Assembly (NCBI GenBank): GCA_963718635.1 | Contig: OY970367.1 | Coordinates: forward strand, 3,906,001-3,970,000 | DNA length: 64,000 bases | From: JAIOQJ01 sp963718635 | GTDB taxonomy: Bacteria > Planctomycetota > Planctomycetia > Gemmatales > Gemmataceae | Direction: 5' to 3' | Shown: one piece after another, positions 10,622 through 19,341 of the stretch | How positions within the stretch are numbered: position 1 is the first letter of the stretch | Layout: each line of letters begins with the position of its first letter | Notes under the pieces: generated by a model | The model's input: only the letters and a program-made list of their open reading frames with translations | The model's database searches: none | What the model was told of the DNA's origin: nothing | Program-made: the position numbers and the translations under genes

Positions 10622-11788
10622 CTATTTCATCTGCGTCATCCGTTTAATGATCATGGTGGCGTAGCAGCCACGCGGGAGGTCGAAGCGGAGAATCAGTTTC
10701 AGCTTCCCCTTGTTCAGTTCGTCGTCTTGGCTATCAATCGTCATGTTCTCGGGGATGACGGCCGCTGCCCGGTCCCCTTTCGAGAAGAAGGGCTTGCGGA
10801 AGTCCTTCAGCTTCATCTCGTCGAGCGTTAAGCCTTCCTGTTCCATTACCCGTTGCACGATGTCAGCCAAAGGCGAATCGGCGTCCACCTTCAAACGCGA
10901 GGATGGCAGCGGCAATTGCAGCGATTTCCATTGCTCCAGCAGTTCGGGCTTCATCCCACGCGGCAACGGCAGGTCGCCCAAGTGCGAACGCATGCTCATC
11001 AACTGGCCTGCCGAGACGTGCTTATGCAGCCATAGCGCCAGCATCTTATTCCAAAGATGGCTTTGCCATGCGTTCAAGTAGAGACTCTTCAATTCCGGCT
11101 TCAAGCGATCGAGAGCTCCGCGAAAATCTTCCGGATGCTGCGATAGAAAATCAACGAGATTACGCGCATGGCCTCGGCCCAGCTCTGTTTGCAACCGCGG
11201 CCAATCGCCCCAGGCAGCACGCAATAGCAGCTTCTCCTTCTTGGCGGCAGCGCGATCGTGTTCGTAAGGCGTCATCAAGGCCGCCTTGAGCGCTTGCTCA
11301 TAACGGCCGAGCACCATTTCCTTTGCGACAAAGCGCCCGTCCATGCCGACGGAGCCGAAACGCTGGTCGTCGAAGTAGTTGGGAACACCGACGCGCTGGA
11401 GCTCGGCCATCGAACTCCGCGCTTGGGCTACCGCCTTCAACGACATCGAGCGAAGCGTGAGGATGAAGCGATTGGCTTCAATGTCTTGCGATGTGAAGGC
11501 TTCTTCGCGTTGGCCAAGATAGTTTAGATCGACGCCAGGATGCGTGAAATTGCGTTGTGGGCCGTGAAAAATGGAAAGGTACTGGATGGTTCGAGCGTGA
11601 CGATCTTTGAGGCCGCCGTAAGACAGTCTGCTGTAAGGGATAACCCAGCGTTTGAGAATCAACTTGATCGCATCGGGCGTGGTCCAATTGATTTTTTCCA
11701 AGCGATAGAAGGCAAAAGGCCCTTCAGTCGGAATGACGGACGTGATTTCCTCGACACGGAAATCATTAGGAAGTTGCTTGAGCTTCAT
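10622..11788 (-). CDS. truD: tRNA pseudouridine(13) synthase TruD
   Basis: A 388-residue protein of the TruD family, which converts U13 of tRNA(Glu) to pseudouridine. The family signature SYGGLKDRHA lies at residues 56-65 with the expected catalytic aspartate at D62. Other family features are the N-terminal MKLKQLPNDFRVEEI, the VPNYFDDQRFG segment, and the central TRUD insertion domain with LYLNAWQSHLWN. The length is normal. It lies downstream of mutL in the same direction, separated by a 260-base gap with a long hairpin directly upstream of this gene. Confidence 0.93.
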   Translation of the reverse strand: MKLKQLPNDFRVEEITSVIPTEGPFAFYRLEKINWTTPDAIKLILKRWVIPYSRLSYGGLKDRHARTIQYLSIFHGPQRNFTHPGVDLNYLGQREEAFTSQDIEANRFILTLRSMSLKAVAQARSSMAELQRVGVPNYFDDQRFGSVGMDGRFVAKEMVLGRYEQALKAALMTPYEHDRAAAKKEKLLLRAAWGDWPRLQTELGRGHARNLVDFLSQHPEDFRGALDRLKPELKSLYLNAWQSHLWNKMLALWLHKHVSAGQLMSMRSHLGDLPLPRGMKPELLEQWKSLQLPLPSSRLKVDADSPLADIVQRVMEQEGLTLDEMKLKDFRKPFFSKGDRAAAVIPENMTIDSQDDELNKGKLKLILRFDLPRGCYATMIIKRMTQMK

Positions 11789-11839
11789 TCATTACGATTG
11801 CGAAATGATCAGGCCACTGACAAGGGAGCGCATAAAAAA

Positions 11840-11904
11840 GGACCGAGAGAATTGAACTCAAAGCCGTCGCCCACTCAGCCTTGAATCCACGGTTCTCCCG
11901 GTCC
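11840..11904. ncRNA. Structured leader-like hairpin upstream of truD
   Basis: Arms 11840-11851 and 11893-11904 form a 12-base stem (GGACCGAGAGAA against its complement, one G-U pair), with more partial pairing in the 41-base loop. It would lie in the 5' leader of truD, 52 bases before the ATG. It could be a terminator/attenuator for the mutL transcript or a leader element. It is not a tRNA: there is no anticodon arm or canonical T-loop. Confidence 0.35.
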
Positions 11905-12049
11905 ATCAGTCGCGAGTGAAACTTTCGTTTCACCCAAAAGCAGTATTCGGGTCGAGGGTCGTCGAAAGCAATAGCCCCAGCGATTTTTCCCAAAAAACTT
12001 TCTTGGAAACACAGCGGCTAGGGAGCCCGCTAAGGCAAGGGCTTTCGGA

Positions 12050-13787
12050 TCAAACGCGCCGAAACTGTTTCTCCAGTTCGTGCTTGCTGAACTGTAGCGA
12101 AGTCGGCCGACCGTGCGGACAATGGTGGGAGTCTTCGGCCATGTCGCGAAGTTCCATCAGATAGTTGATTTCTTCTCGCGTCAGCGGGTCGCCGGCTTTC
12201 ACCGCCGCTTTGCAGGCCATCGTCGCCAATAGCGTATGCAGCATCTGTTCTTTGCTCGGAGCAGCGTTCGCGGTTCATCAAGGCGTCGAGCACGCTCTTG
12301 AAGATATCGGTGGGCGTCGCCCGGCTCAGCAATGCCGGGTAGCTCGCCAACAACACCGTGCCGCCGCCGAAATCCTCGACCTCCAGGCCTAGCGCGCAGT
12401 TCCTCTTTCGCTTCCAGCACGCAGGCGGATTGATCGGCGGGAAGATCGATCGGTTCGGGAATCAACAGCCGTTGAACTTCAAGTTGGCCATCGCGAATGC
12501 GCCGGCGCAATTGCTCGAAGAGAATGCGCTCGTGCAGCGCATGTTGATCGATCACTAACATACCCGACGGTGTCTCAACTACGAGATACGAGTCGTGAAT
12601 CTGGATCGCTCGTGCGGTCTGAGCGGCTTGGTTGGTCGGCACGGCAGCTGGCATCTCTGTGCCGCGAACATCCCATGGCGCGAGATTTTCCGCAGCACGT
12701 TCGCTGCGCGGCGATGAGAACATGCCAGGTTCTTCATTCCGAGTTCCGAGTTCCGAATTCCGCATTTCCGATGGTGGAATTTGCAAGCGCGGCACCAGTT
12801 GCAAATCGCTAAGCTTGTGCTTGATCGCTGCGCGAATCAAATGATACATCGCCTGGCCGTCGCGGAAGCGCACTTCTGATTTGGTCGGGTGGACGTTGAC
12901 GTCAACCTGATCCGGCGGCATCTCAACGAAGAGAAAGGCGACGGCATAACGCCCCGTCATCAGCAGGCCGCGATAAGCTTCCTGCAACGCATGGCCGAGG
13001 CTGCGATCGCGAATCCAGCGGCCGTTCAGAAAGAGATACTGGAGCTTGGAATTGCCGCGTTCGCAACTCGGGTCGGCGATCCATCCGGTTATTTTTACCG
13101 GGCCTTGTGCAGCGTCGAGCGGGTAAAGTTTTTCGCGAACCTCATTGCCAAAGAAGAGATGGATGCGATCGAGCAGGCCGGCCGAGCCAGCTACCTCCAG
13201 CACCAGCCTTCCGTTGTGTCGAAGCACGATGTGCAGAGTCGGGTAAGCGAGAGCGATCCGCTGCATGGTTTCCACGATATGGCCGAGTTCGGTGGAATGC
13301 GTCTTCAAAAACTTCTTGCGAACGGGTGTGTTGAAGAAGAGATGACGCACCTCAATGCGCGTGCCCGGGGCGCCGTTCCAGGGCGCACTTCCGAGAGTTC
13401 GCCGCCATGGCAGAAGATCTCCGCGCCTTGGTCGCGGCCGACGGCACGCGACTGCAACGTGACGCGGGCCACGCCGCCGATGGAAGCAAGCGCCTCGCCA
13501 CGAAAGCCCATCGTGCCAATGCGGAAAAGATCGTCGGCATGGCTCAGCTTACTGGTGGCATGGCTGGCAAAGGCGAGAACGAAATCGTCGGGCACGATGC
13601 CGCAGCCATCATCGACGATGCAAATCAGCTCGCCGCCGCCCTGCTCCAAATCGATCTCGATGCGCGTGCTGCCGGCATCAATGGAATTTTCAAGCAATTC
13701 CTTGACGACGCTGGCAGGCCGTTCAATCACCTCGCCCGCGGCGATCTTGGTGATGACGGAGCTAGGAAGTTGCAGGATGCGCGGCAA
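12050..13787 (-). CDS. mutL: DNA mismatch repair protein MutL (three frame breaks)
   Basis: About 579 residues. The N-terminal GHKL ATPase is complete: AAGEVIERPASVVKELLENS (motif I), DDGCGI (motif II) and GFRGEAL (motif III). The C-terminal dimerisation domain carries the endonuclease motif DQHALHERILFE and the closing CPHGRPT and ELEKQF motifs, so this is the nicking type of MutL found in species without MutH. The frame breaks near 13370, 12385 and 12262; the motif order continues across each. It follows two Uma2-type genes by only 26 bases and probably shares their transcript. If the frame breaks were real the strain would be a mutator, but I think they are sequencing errors. Confidence 0.9.
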
Positions 13788-13813
13788 AAGTAGTAGCCCT
13801 CAAAGAAACGCGT

Positions 13814-14485
13814 TTAAGGTGACTGCCTGTTGCGTAAGGCTTCTATCTCGGCGCGCAGCTGGGCGATCTCCGCATCCGCGTCCTTTTTTTCAGCTTCCGC
13901 TAATAAGCGCAACTCGCGATCTTTAGGAATCAGCTCCCGGCCTGTCAGTGGATTGCGCAGCACTAAGCGAATTCCCTCGCGTTCCAACTGCAGTCCGAGC
14001 TCTTCGCTATGCAGCCGCCCGAAACTGCTTTCGATGCGAACGAACTCACCGTTGACCAGCCGATAGCCTTGCATCGAAGGGTCCAGGTATTCCTCGAACG
14101 GATCGAACAGAAAGTACTCTTTCACTTTCCAGATGTCGCGGTAGATCTGCATTTTCTTCCGCGTGTCTTCAGCCTTGGTCGTCTTCGATGTGATCTCGAA
14201 TACAACCTCAGGCGCTTTGCCTTCCTCCCAAATCTTGTAGTAAAGCCGCTTTTGTTTGGGCACGCCTGAAACGACAAAACAATCGGGCGCCAAGTGCTTT
14301 CGCGGGTTGCCTTCTTCGTAGTAAACGAGCAAATTTCCCGATACATAAACGTCGGGCGGCTCTAAAAAGAAGCCGTCGAGCGACTGGATGACTTCGAACA
14401 TCTGGATGCGATGATAATCGGTTTCAGCGAACGGCCGCCCATCTGAAGTCGGGTACTCGATTTCAACGAGCGTTCGTGCGGCCAT
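13814..14485 (-). CDS. Uma2-type (DUF820) PD-(D/E)XK nuclease-fold protein, copy A
   Basis: About 223 residues of the Uma2 family, which has a restriction-endonuclease-like fold and whose cellular role is poorly known. The acidic core is visible as HLAPDCFVVSG and VVFEITSK (the D...E-x-x-S-K pattern of the family). The C-terminus is a charged coiled coil (AEAEKKDADAEIAQLRAEIE). The start at 14485 gives the same MAARTLVEIEYPTSDG beginning as copy B; the upstream in-frame ATG at 14530 adds residues unlike the family. It lies 42 bases after copy B and 26 bases before mutL. Confidence 0.85.
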   Translation of the reverse strand: MAARTLVEIEYPTSDGRPFAETDYHRIQMFEVIQSLDGFFLEPPDVYVSGNLLVYYEEGNPRKHLAPDCFVVSGVPKQKRLYYKIWEEGKAPEVVFEITSKTTKAEDTRKKMQIYRDIWKVKEYFLFDPFEEYLDPSMQGYRLVNGEFVRIESSFGRLHSEELGLQLEREGIRLVLRNPLTGRELIPKDRELRLLAEAEKKDADAEIAQLRAEIEALRNRQSP

Positions 14486-14526
14486 GTGCGGTTCTCCAGT
14501 CTTAATATTAGCTATGCAATCTCGAT

Positions 14527-15293
14527 TCACTCTGAAGGCGACGGCAACCGTTGGCGAAGCGCTTCGAGCTCGGCGCGAACCCGAGCGATTTCGGCATTGG
14601 CTTCGTCGCGGATGCGCTTGATGTCAGCGGTCGCCTTTTCCACAACTTCGTCGCGCTCCATTCGCGCCTTGATGCTTTCGGCGTTGGCGTCCTTTTTTTC
14701 GAGTTCCGCTAATAGCGCAACTCGCGATCTTTAGGAATCACCTCCCGGCCTGTCAGTGGATTCCGCAGCACTAAGCGCATTCCCTCGCGTTCCAACTGCA
14801 GCCCGAGCTCTTCACTATGCAGCCGTCCGAAACTGCTTTCGATGCGCACGTACTCGTTGTTCACCAGTCGATAGCCTTGCATCGAAGGGTCCAGGTATTC
14901 CTCGAACGGATCGAACAGAAAGTACTCTTTCACTTTCCAGATGTCGCGGTAGATCTGCATTTTCTTCCGCGTGTCTTCAGCCTTGGTCGATTTGGAGGTG
15001 ATCTCGAAAACAACCCCCGGCGCACACCCCTCTTCCCACGTCTTGAAGAAGTTGCGATCATATTTCGCTACATCCCATGCCACGAAACAATCCGGGGCCA
15101 AGTGCTTTCTCGGATTGCCCTCTTCATAATAGACGAACAGGTTTCCTGCCACGTAAACCCGTTCTTGCTCGGCAAAGAAGTTCTCCAGCGATTCGATCAA
15201 CTCGACCATGACCTTGCGGTGATGCGACGTTTCAGCCATCGGCTTCCCATCCGAAGTCGGGTATTCGATCTCGACTAGCGTTCGTGCGGACAT
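14527..15293 (-). CDS. Uma2-type nuclease-fold protein, copy B (frame break near its C-terminus)
   Basis: A paralogue of copy A. It keeps the same core (HLAPDCFVAWD, VVFEITSK) and the same domain order. The frame is broken at about 14713, where copy A has AATAAG and this copy AATAG: a loss of one A turns the sequence after KDREL into a premature stop. The shifted frame continues as a coiled coil ending RLPSPSE at 14527, matching the plan of copy A, so the full gene is about 255 residues. A 121-base block (14869-14989) is identical to 14061-14181 in copy A, a sign of recent duplication or gene conversion. It starts 17 bases after the sigma-54 regulator. Confidence 0.8.
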
Positions 15294-15310
15294 TGTCGGT
15301 TCTCCCTCTT

Positions 15311-16813
15311 TCATTCCTCTTCAACGCGTTGCCCCAGTTTCTTCATCTTCTTCTCGAGCGCGTCTTTGGTCATCCCCAATTCGTGCGCTGCCTTGGCCAA
15401 ATCTCCAGCCGCATTGTCTACAGCCGCCTTGATCTGATCCTGCAACTGCCAGTCGTCAATGTTGCGATAAAGCGTGCGCTCGCCGATACCGAGCATTTTA
15501 GCTGCTTTTTCGCGGTTGCCCTTGGTCAACTCCAGTGCTTTCTCCATGTAATGGCGTTCGATGTCGCGAAGAGGCTTACCGACCAGATGATCGGCGCCCG
15601 TCATCGCTTCCGGCGCAGCGCCCCGAAGGGCGTCATCGTCTTGCAAGTCGTCGAGCCCGAGAATGCCGTCCGTGTCGATCACCACCATGCTTTCAATCTG
15701 GTTGCGCAGCTCACGGACATTGCCCGGCCAAGCGTAATGTTCGAACGCTTTCCAGACACCCTTGGAAGGCTCGGTGACCTTCTTGGCATAACGCTGGTTG
15801 AACTCGGCAATAAAGTGGCGGGTAAGCCTCAAGATGTCCTCACGCCTTTCGCGCAAGGGCGGCAGTTTGAGCACGCACACCTTCAACCGGAAAAAGAGAT
15901 CCTGCCGGAATTTGCCCTCGGCGATCATCGTTTCCAGATTGCGATTGGTCGCCGCGATCAAACGAACATCGACTTTAATCGATTCGTTGGAACCGATTCG
16001 GCTCACTTCGCCATTCTCCAGCACCCGCAACAATTTCGCCTGCAACGGCAACGGCATATCGCCTATCTCATCGAGAAAAAGGGTTCCGCCGTTAGCATAT
16101 TCAAAGCGACCTTTGCGCATTCTGTCCGCGCCGGTAAATGCGCCGGCCTCGTGGCCGAACATCTCATCATCGAGAAGGTTTTCGTTCAAGGCGGCACAAT
16201 TCATCGCCACAAATGGCTTGTTCTTGCGCGGGCTATTCGTATGCAACGCTTTCGCGACGAGTTCTTTGCCAGTTCCGTTTTCGCCCAGAATGAGCACCGT
16301 CGCTCGGGTCGGCGCGTAGGCCTTCAAACGCGTGATGACATCGAGCATCTTTGAATCGGAAGCAATGATTCCTTCGAAGCCAAAGCGTTCGTCCAGTTGC
16401 TTGCGCAGTTCGCGCAACATGCGGTTACGGCTTAAATTGGCGGCGGACTTCGCGACAGCTTCAAGCAACTCCGTGTTTTTGGTCGATTTACGAAGGTAAT
16501 TGGAAGCGCCGAGATGCCAGGCTTTCAACACCGCTTCCTCGTTGCCTTGGCCGGTCATCACAATGACTTCGGCCTCCGGCAGATGTTCTTTGGCTTTGCG
16601 CAGAATCGCCAAACCATCGAGATCGCCCATCTTCAGGTCAGTGAGGATTAGATCGAATTCTTCATTCTCGATCTTGCGAGCGCCTTCTTTACCCGTCGTA
16701 GCAACCGTGCAGCGATAGCCCTGGTTCTGAAGAATCTCAGCTAAGGTCTCCGCGTGGAGTTTTTCATCATCGATTACCAAGACGTGCAATTGCTCTTCAT
16801 CGGCGGCGGGCAT
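15311..16813 (-). CDS. Sigma-54 response regulator, NtrC type, with a doubled C-terminal HTH
   Basis: A 500-residue enhancer-binding protein. The receiver domain (residues 9-120) has the acidic pair DD, phospho-acceptor D59 in LILTDLKM, T87 and K109. The AAA+ domain has Walker A GENGTGKE at 177-184, the sigma-54 contact loop GAFTGA at 224-229 and Walker B TLFLDEI near 245-250. The C-terminus has a Fis-type helix-turn-helix (REKAAKMLGIGERTLYRNI) followed by a second similar one (DLAKAAHELGMTKDALEKK). Start 16813 is preferred over 16843 because GGAG lies 7 bases before it. The partner histidine kinase is not nearby. Probably the first gene of an operon with the two Uma2 genes and mutL. Confidence 0.93.
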   Translation of the reverse strand: MPAADEEQLHVLVIDDEKLHAETLAEILQNQGYRCTVATTGKEGARKIENEEFDLILTDLKMGDLDGLAILRKAKEHLPEAEVIVMTGQGNEEAVLKAWHLGASNYLRKSTKNTELLEAVAKSAANLSRNRMLRELRKQLDERFGFEGIIASDSKMLDVITRLKAYAPTRATVLILGENGTGKELVAKALHTNSPRKNKPFVAMNCAALNENLLDDEMFGHEAGAFTGADRMRKGRFEYANGGTLFLDEIGDMPLPLQAKLLRVLENGEVSRIGSNESIKVDVRLIAATNRNLETMIAEGKFRQDLFFRLKVCVLKLPPLRERREDILRLTRHFIAEFNQRYAKKVTEPSKGVWKAFEHYAWPGNVRELRNQIESMVVIDTDGILGLDDLQDDDALRGAAPEAMTGADHLVGKPLRDIERHYMEKALELTKGNREKAAKMLGIGERTLYRNIDDWQLQDQIKAAVDNAAGDLAKAAHELGMTKDALEKKMKKLGQRVEEE

Positions 16814-16983
16814 CGGTTGTCTCCAAACTACCTGATTGATCATCTCATTCTATTCTGCCGTTTCCATTTTGGTATTTCGCTCTGCTGGAGAAGCTCCAAG
16901 CGCCAAAGAACGGTGAAGGCCGATCCCCGATTGTACCGATTAAGGAGAAGGAATCGCTCCGGAAAACGGGTGGGAATCGAACC

Positions 16984-18468
16984 ATGACCGACACGCGGCG
17001 CCTTGCTGGACAAGATTTCCGCGTTCCGGCAGCGGCTGGATTCGATGCCGCGTCTGACGGCCGAGCCGGTCAACCATCGCATTCCGGCCGTGACCGCATC
17101 GCCCGAAGAACGCTTGCAAGCGAAAGTCGCCGCCGGTTCCCGCACCCAGGCAATCCTGGAGCAATCGCTACGGCATCTGCACGACGATCAACCCGATCCA
17201 CGTCCCATAACAACCGAACTCATCGCCAAGGCCAAGCGCGTTTTGATTGAAGCGCATGACTTGATCGGTTGCCTGAAAGCTCTGGCCGACGATCCGCTGC
17301 TCGCAGGTCCGCCTGAGCAAGAGAGTTTGGAAGCCGATGCGCTGGCTGTCTACTTTCGCGAAACAGCAGCCATGATGACCCCGGCTGTTCGATTGGCGCA
17401 GGGCATGCCCGATACACCGAGCGTGCAATCGCGGCTGGCGGATGGCTTGGCCGGGATTTTGAGCAACGTCCGCCAAAGACTTTCGGCGCTGGGCCATGCG
17501 CTCGATCAGCGCCGTTGGGACGCCGATCAGGTTGATCGCTTGGCTCATCTCTTGGTCAATTTCGACGCGCAGATGCCGACCAAGCCGTCGGATTTTATTC
17601 AGCTCGCTTCAGAAGTCCTGGCCGAGGGGCCGGCTACACCTTTACGATTTCTCTATGCGCCGCCGAACGCAACACAATCGTACTTGGGCGGGCCGGCTTT
17701 CCCGGCGCCGGCACGATTCGTCGCCTGTCATAGTTTGACAAGTGCCCGCGTGATGGCGCGGATGTTGCGCCATGCGCCCGAATGGCGCGAGCACCGCTTG
17801 AGCCGGTGCTCGCCATGCTATTGCATGATGTGGGAATGCTGAGCGTGCCGGTTTCCACGTTGGCGTCTGCGAATCCACTCAGTGATGATGAACGCCGTTT
17901 GGTTGAAATGCACGCACGCGCGGCGGGCGAGGCGATCGCCAATCGGTTGCCGGAGTTCGCCCATCTCGTCGAAGGAATCTCCGCTCACCACGAAAAGCTC
18001 GATGGCACCGGCTACCCAAGCGGCCTTAAAGGGGATCAGATTCCCCCCTTGGCCCGCATCATCGCCGTGGCCGACACGTATGCTTCGTTGTGTTGCCCGC
18101 GGCCGTATCGGGCGCCGCACGACCCGCGCACGGCTCTTACGGATACGCTACTCTATGCCGAGCGCAATATCCTCGATCGCTTCGCCGCTGAGAAGCTGCT
18201 TGCTATTTCGTTCTATCCCGTCGGCAGTGTCGTCGAAATGTCCGATGGCGCGATCGGTGTGGTAGCCGCCAACCATCAGCGGCGACACGAGCTCCATCTG
18301 GCAGCAAGGCCCGTGCTCAACCTTCTCATTGATGCCCAAGGACGCCTCAACCCCGTGCCATTGCCCCTCGACCTCTCCGAATGCGAAGGGGGCAACGTCG
18401 TTCGAACCCTACGCGCGGAAGAACGTGCTCGCCTATTAGGCAGGCACTACCCCGAATGGGCGGCCTAG
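16984..18468 (+). CDS. HD-GYP domain protein (two frame breaks)
   Basis: About 494 residues. The N-terminal 250 residues are helical and of unknown function. The C-terminal part is an HD-GYP domain of the kind that hydrolyses cyclic di-GMP: LLHDVGM (HD) followed by HHEKLDGTGYPSGL (GYP) and IIAVADTYASL. The ATG at 16984 gives MTDTRRL; removing one C near 17001 joins it to LDKISAFRQRL, which I take as the true beginning. The second break near 17791 lies just before the HD motif. Divergent from the sigma-54 regulator across about 170 bases. The enzymatic activity is inferred from family motifs only. Confidence 0.82.
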
Positions 18469-18522
18469 TGGCGCGAGTCAGAGCTGCGACCATTGTTAGG
18501 AAGCGGAACCCCTTCAACGCTC

Positions 18523-18563
18523 GTGACTAGGCTCTGCCTAGTCACGGGTCGTCGAGGCTCTGC
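18523..18563. repeat. GGCTCTGCC-type hairpin repeat
   Basis: A perfect 10-base stem GTGACTAGGC/GCCTAGTCAC with loop TCT at 18523-18545 is followed by ACGGGTCGTCGAGGCTCTGC at 18544-18563. The same 20 bases recur at 36116-36135 behind a comparable GGC-TCT-GCC hairpin. It ends 10 bases before the ATG of the next gene, so it may affect its translation. Confidence 0.65.
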
Positions 18564-18573
18564 GCAGCCATTT

Positions 18574-19173
18574 ATGGATCCAGCAAAAGCGAACGAACGG
18601 GTTTTAGTAATCCCTGAAAGCCGTTTCTTGGCGGCGGGGGCATTCACGGGTTTTCGCGCTCACGATGCGGCTTATATGGCCGCATTGCTAGAGCCGAGTT
18701 TCCTTTCGTATCGGCCGCGCGGCCTGGTCGAAAGCGATCCCACTTTCAAACAGTTGATTCCCTACATCGTGTTGCGGTGCGCCTCACAGGTATTTCAATA
18801 CACACGCGGCCGTTCGGGGACGGAAACGCGCTTGCAGGCATTGCGATCCATCGGCATCGGCGGCCATATCAGCGCGGAAGATGCAGCGGGCGCAAGCGAT
18901 CCTTATCGCACCGGAATGCTGCGCGAGATCGCTGAGGAAGTGGAGATCGCGACACCGTATCGCGAACGTTGCCTCGGCTTTATCTACGATCCGAGCTTAG
19001 CGGTGGGCGAAGTTCATTTGGGAATCGTTCACCTCTTCGATTTGGAAGAGCCTTCGGCACGGCCGCGCGAGGATGCCTTGCATCAAGCCGGCTTCGTGCT
19101 GCTGACGGATCTGGCGCAAAAGCGAAGTGAATTCGAGACATGGTCCCAATTGGTATTGGATCAAATTAGCTAA
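18574..19173 (+). CDS. Nudix-domain protein (phosphoesterase-like)
   Basis: About 199 residues. A Nudix box is recognisable: GIGGHISAEDAAG followed by MLREIAEEVEI (residues 95-126), giving the G-x5-E...RExxEE pattern. Upstream is a region with VLVIPESRFL, and downstream GEVHLGIVHLFDL continues the Nudix fold. Such proteins hydrolyse nucleoside diphosphates linked to another group; the substrate here is unknown. The ORF is open from 18493, but the residues before the ATG at 18574 are encoded by a repeat hairpin, so I place the start at 18574. It has no clear operon partner. Confidence 0.75.
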   Translation: MDPAKANERVLVIPESRFLAAGAFTGFRAHDAAYMAALLEPSFLSYRPRGLVESDPTFKQLIPYIVLRCASQVFQYTRGRSGTETRLQALRSIGIGGHISAEDAAGASDPYRTGMLREIAEEVEIATPYRERCLGFIYDPSLAVGEVHLGIVHLFDLEEPSARPREDALHQAGFVLLTDLAQKRSEFETWSQLVLDQIS

Positions 19174-19341
19174 GAGTCAAATTAGCATGTTCCAACAAAC
19201 TAAATCGAAAACAGTTCGCGCAAAGCAGTTGAAACCAGAGACTTTGGATCCAAAAAGCATTTGCAGGCGTAGCCGATCACACGGCTGACATTCTGAAGAT
19301 TGTTATAATATGCGGTTAAAATAACTTGCCGCCGAGCCATG

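Noticed and set aside
11840..11904. Possible tRNA in the mutL-truD gap
   Set aside because: The outer stem is 12 bases and there is no anticodon loop or standard T-arm; it is a plain hairpin.
16940..16990. tRNA-like 3' part on the minus strand (GGTTCGATTCCCACC)
   Set aside because: Only a T-loop-like stretch is present; its stem does not pair well and no acceptor, anticodon or D arm could be assembled. It overlaps the ribosome-binding region of the HD-GYP gene.
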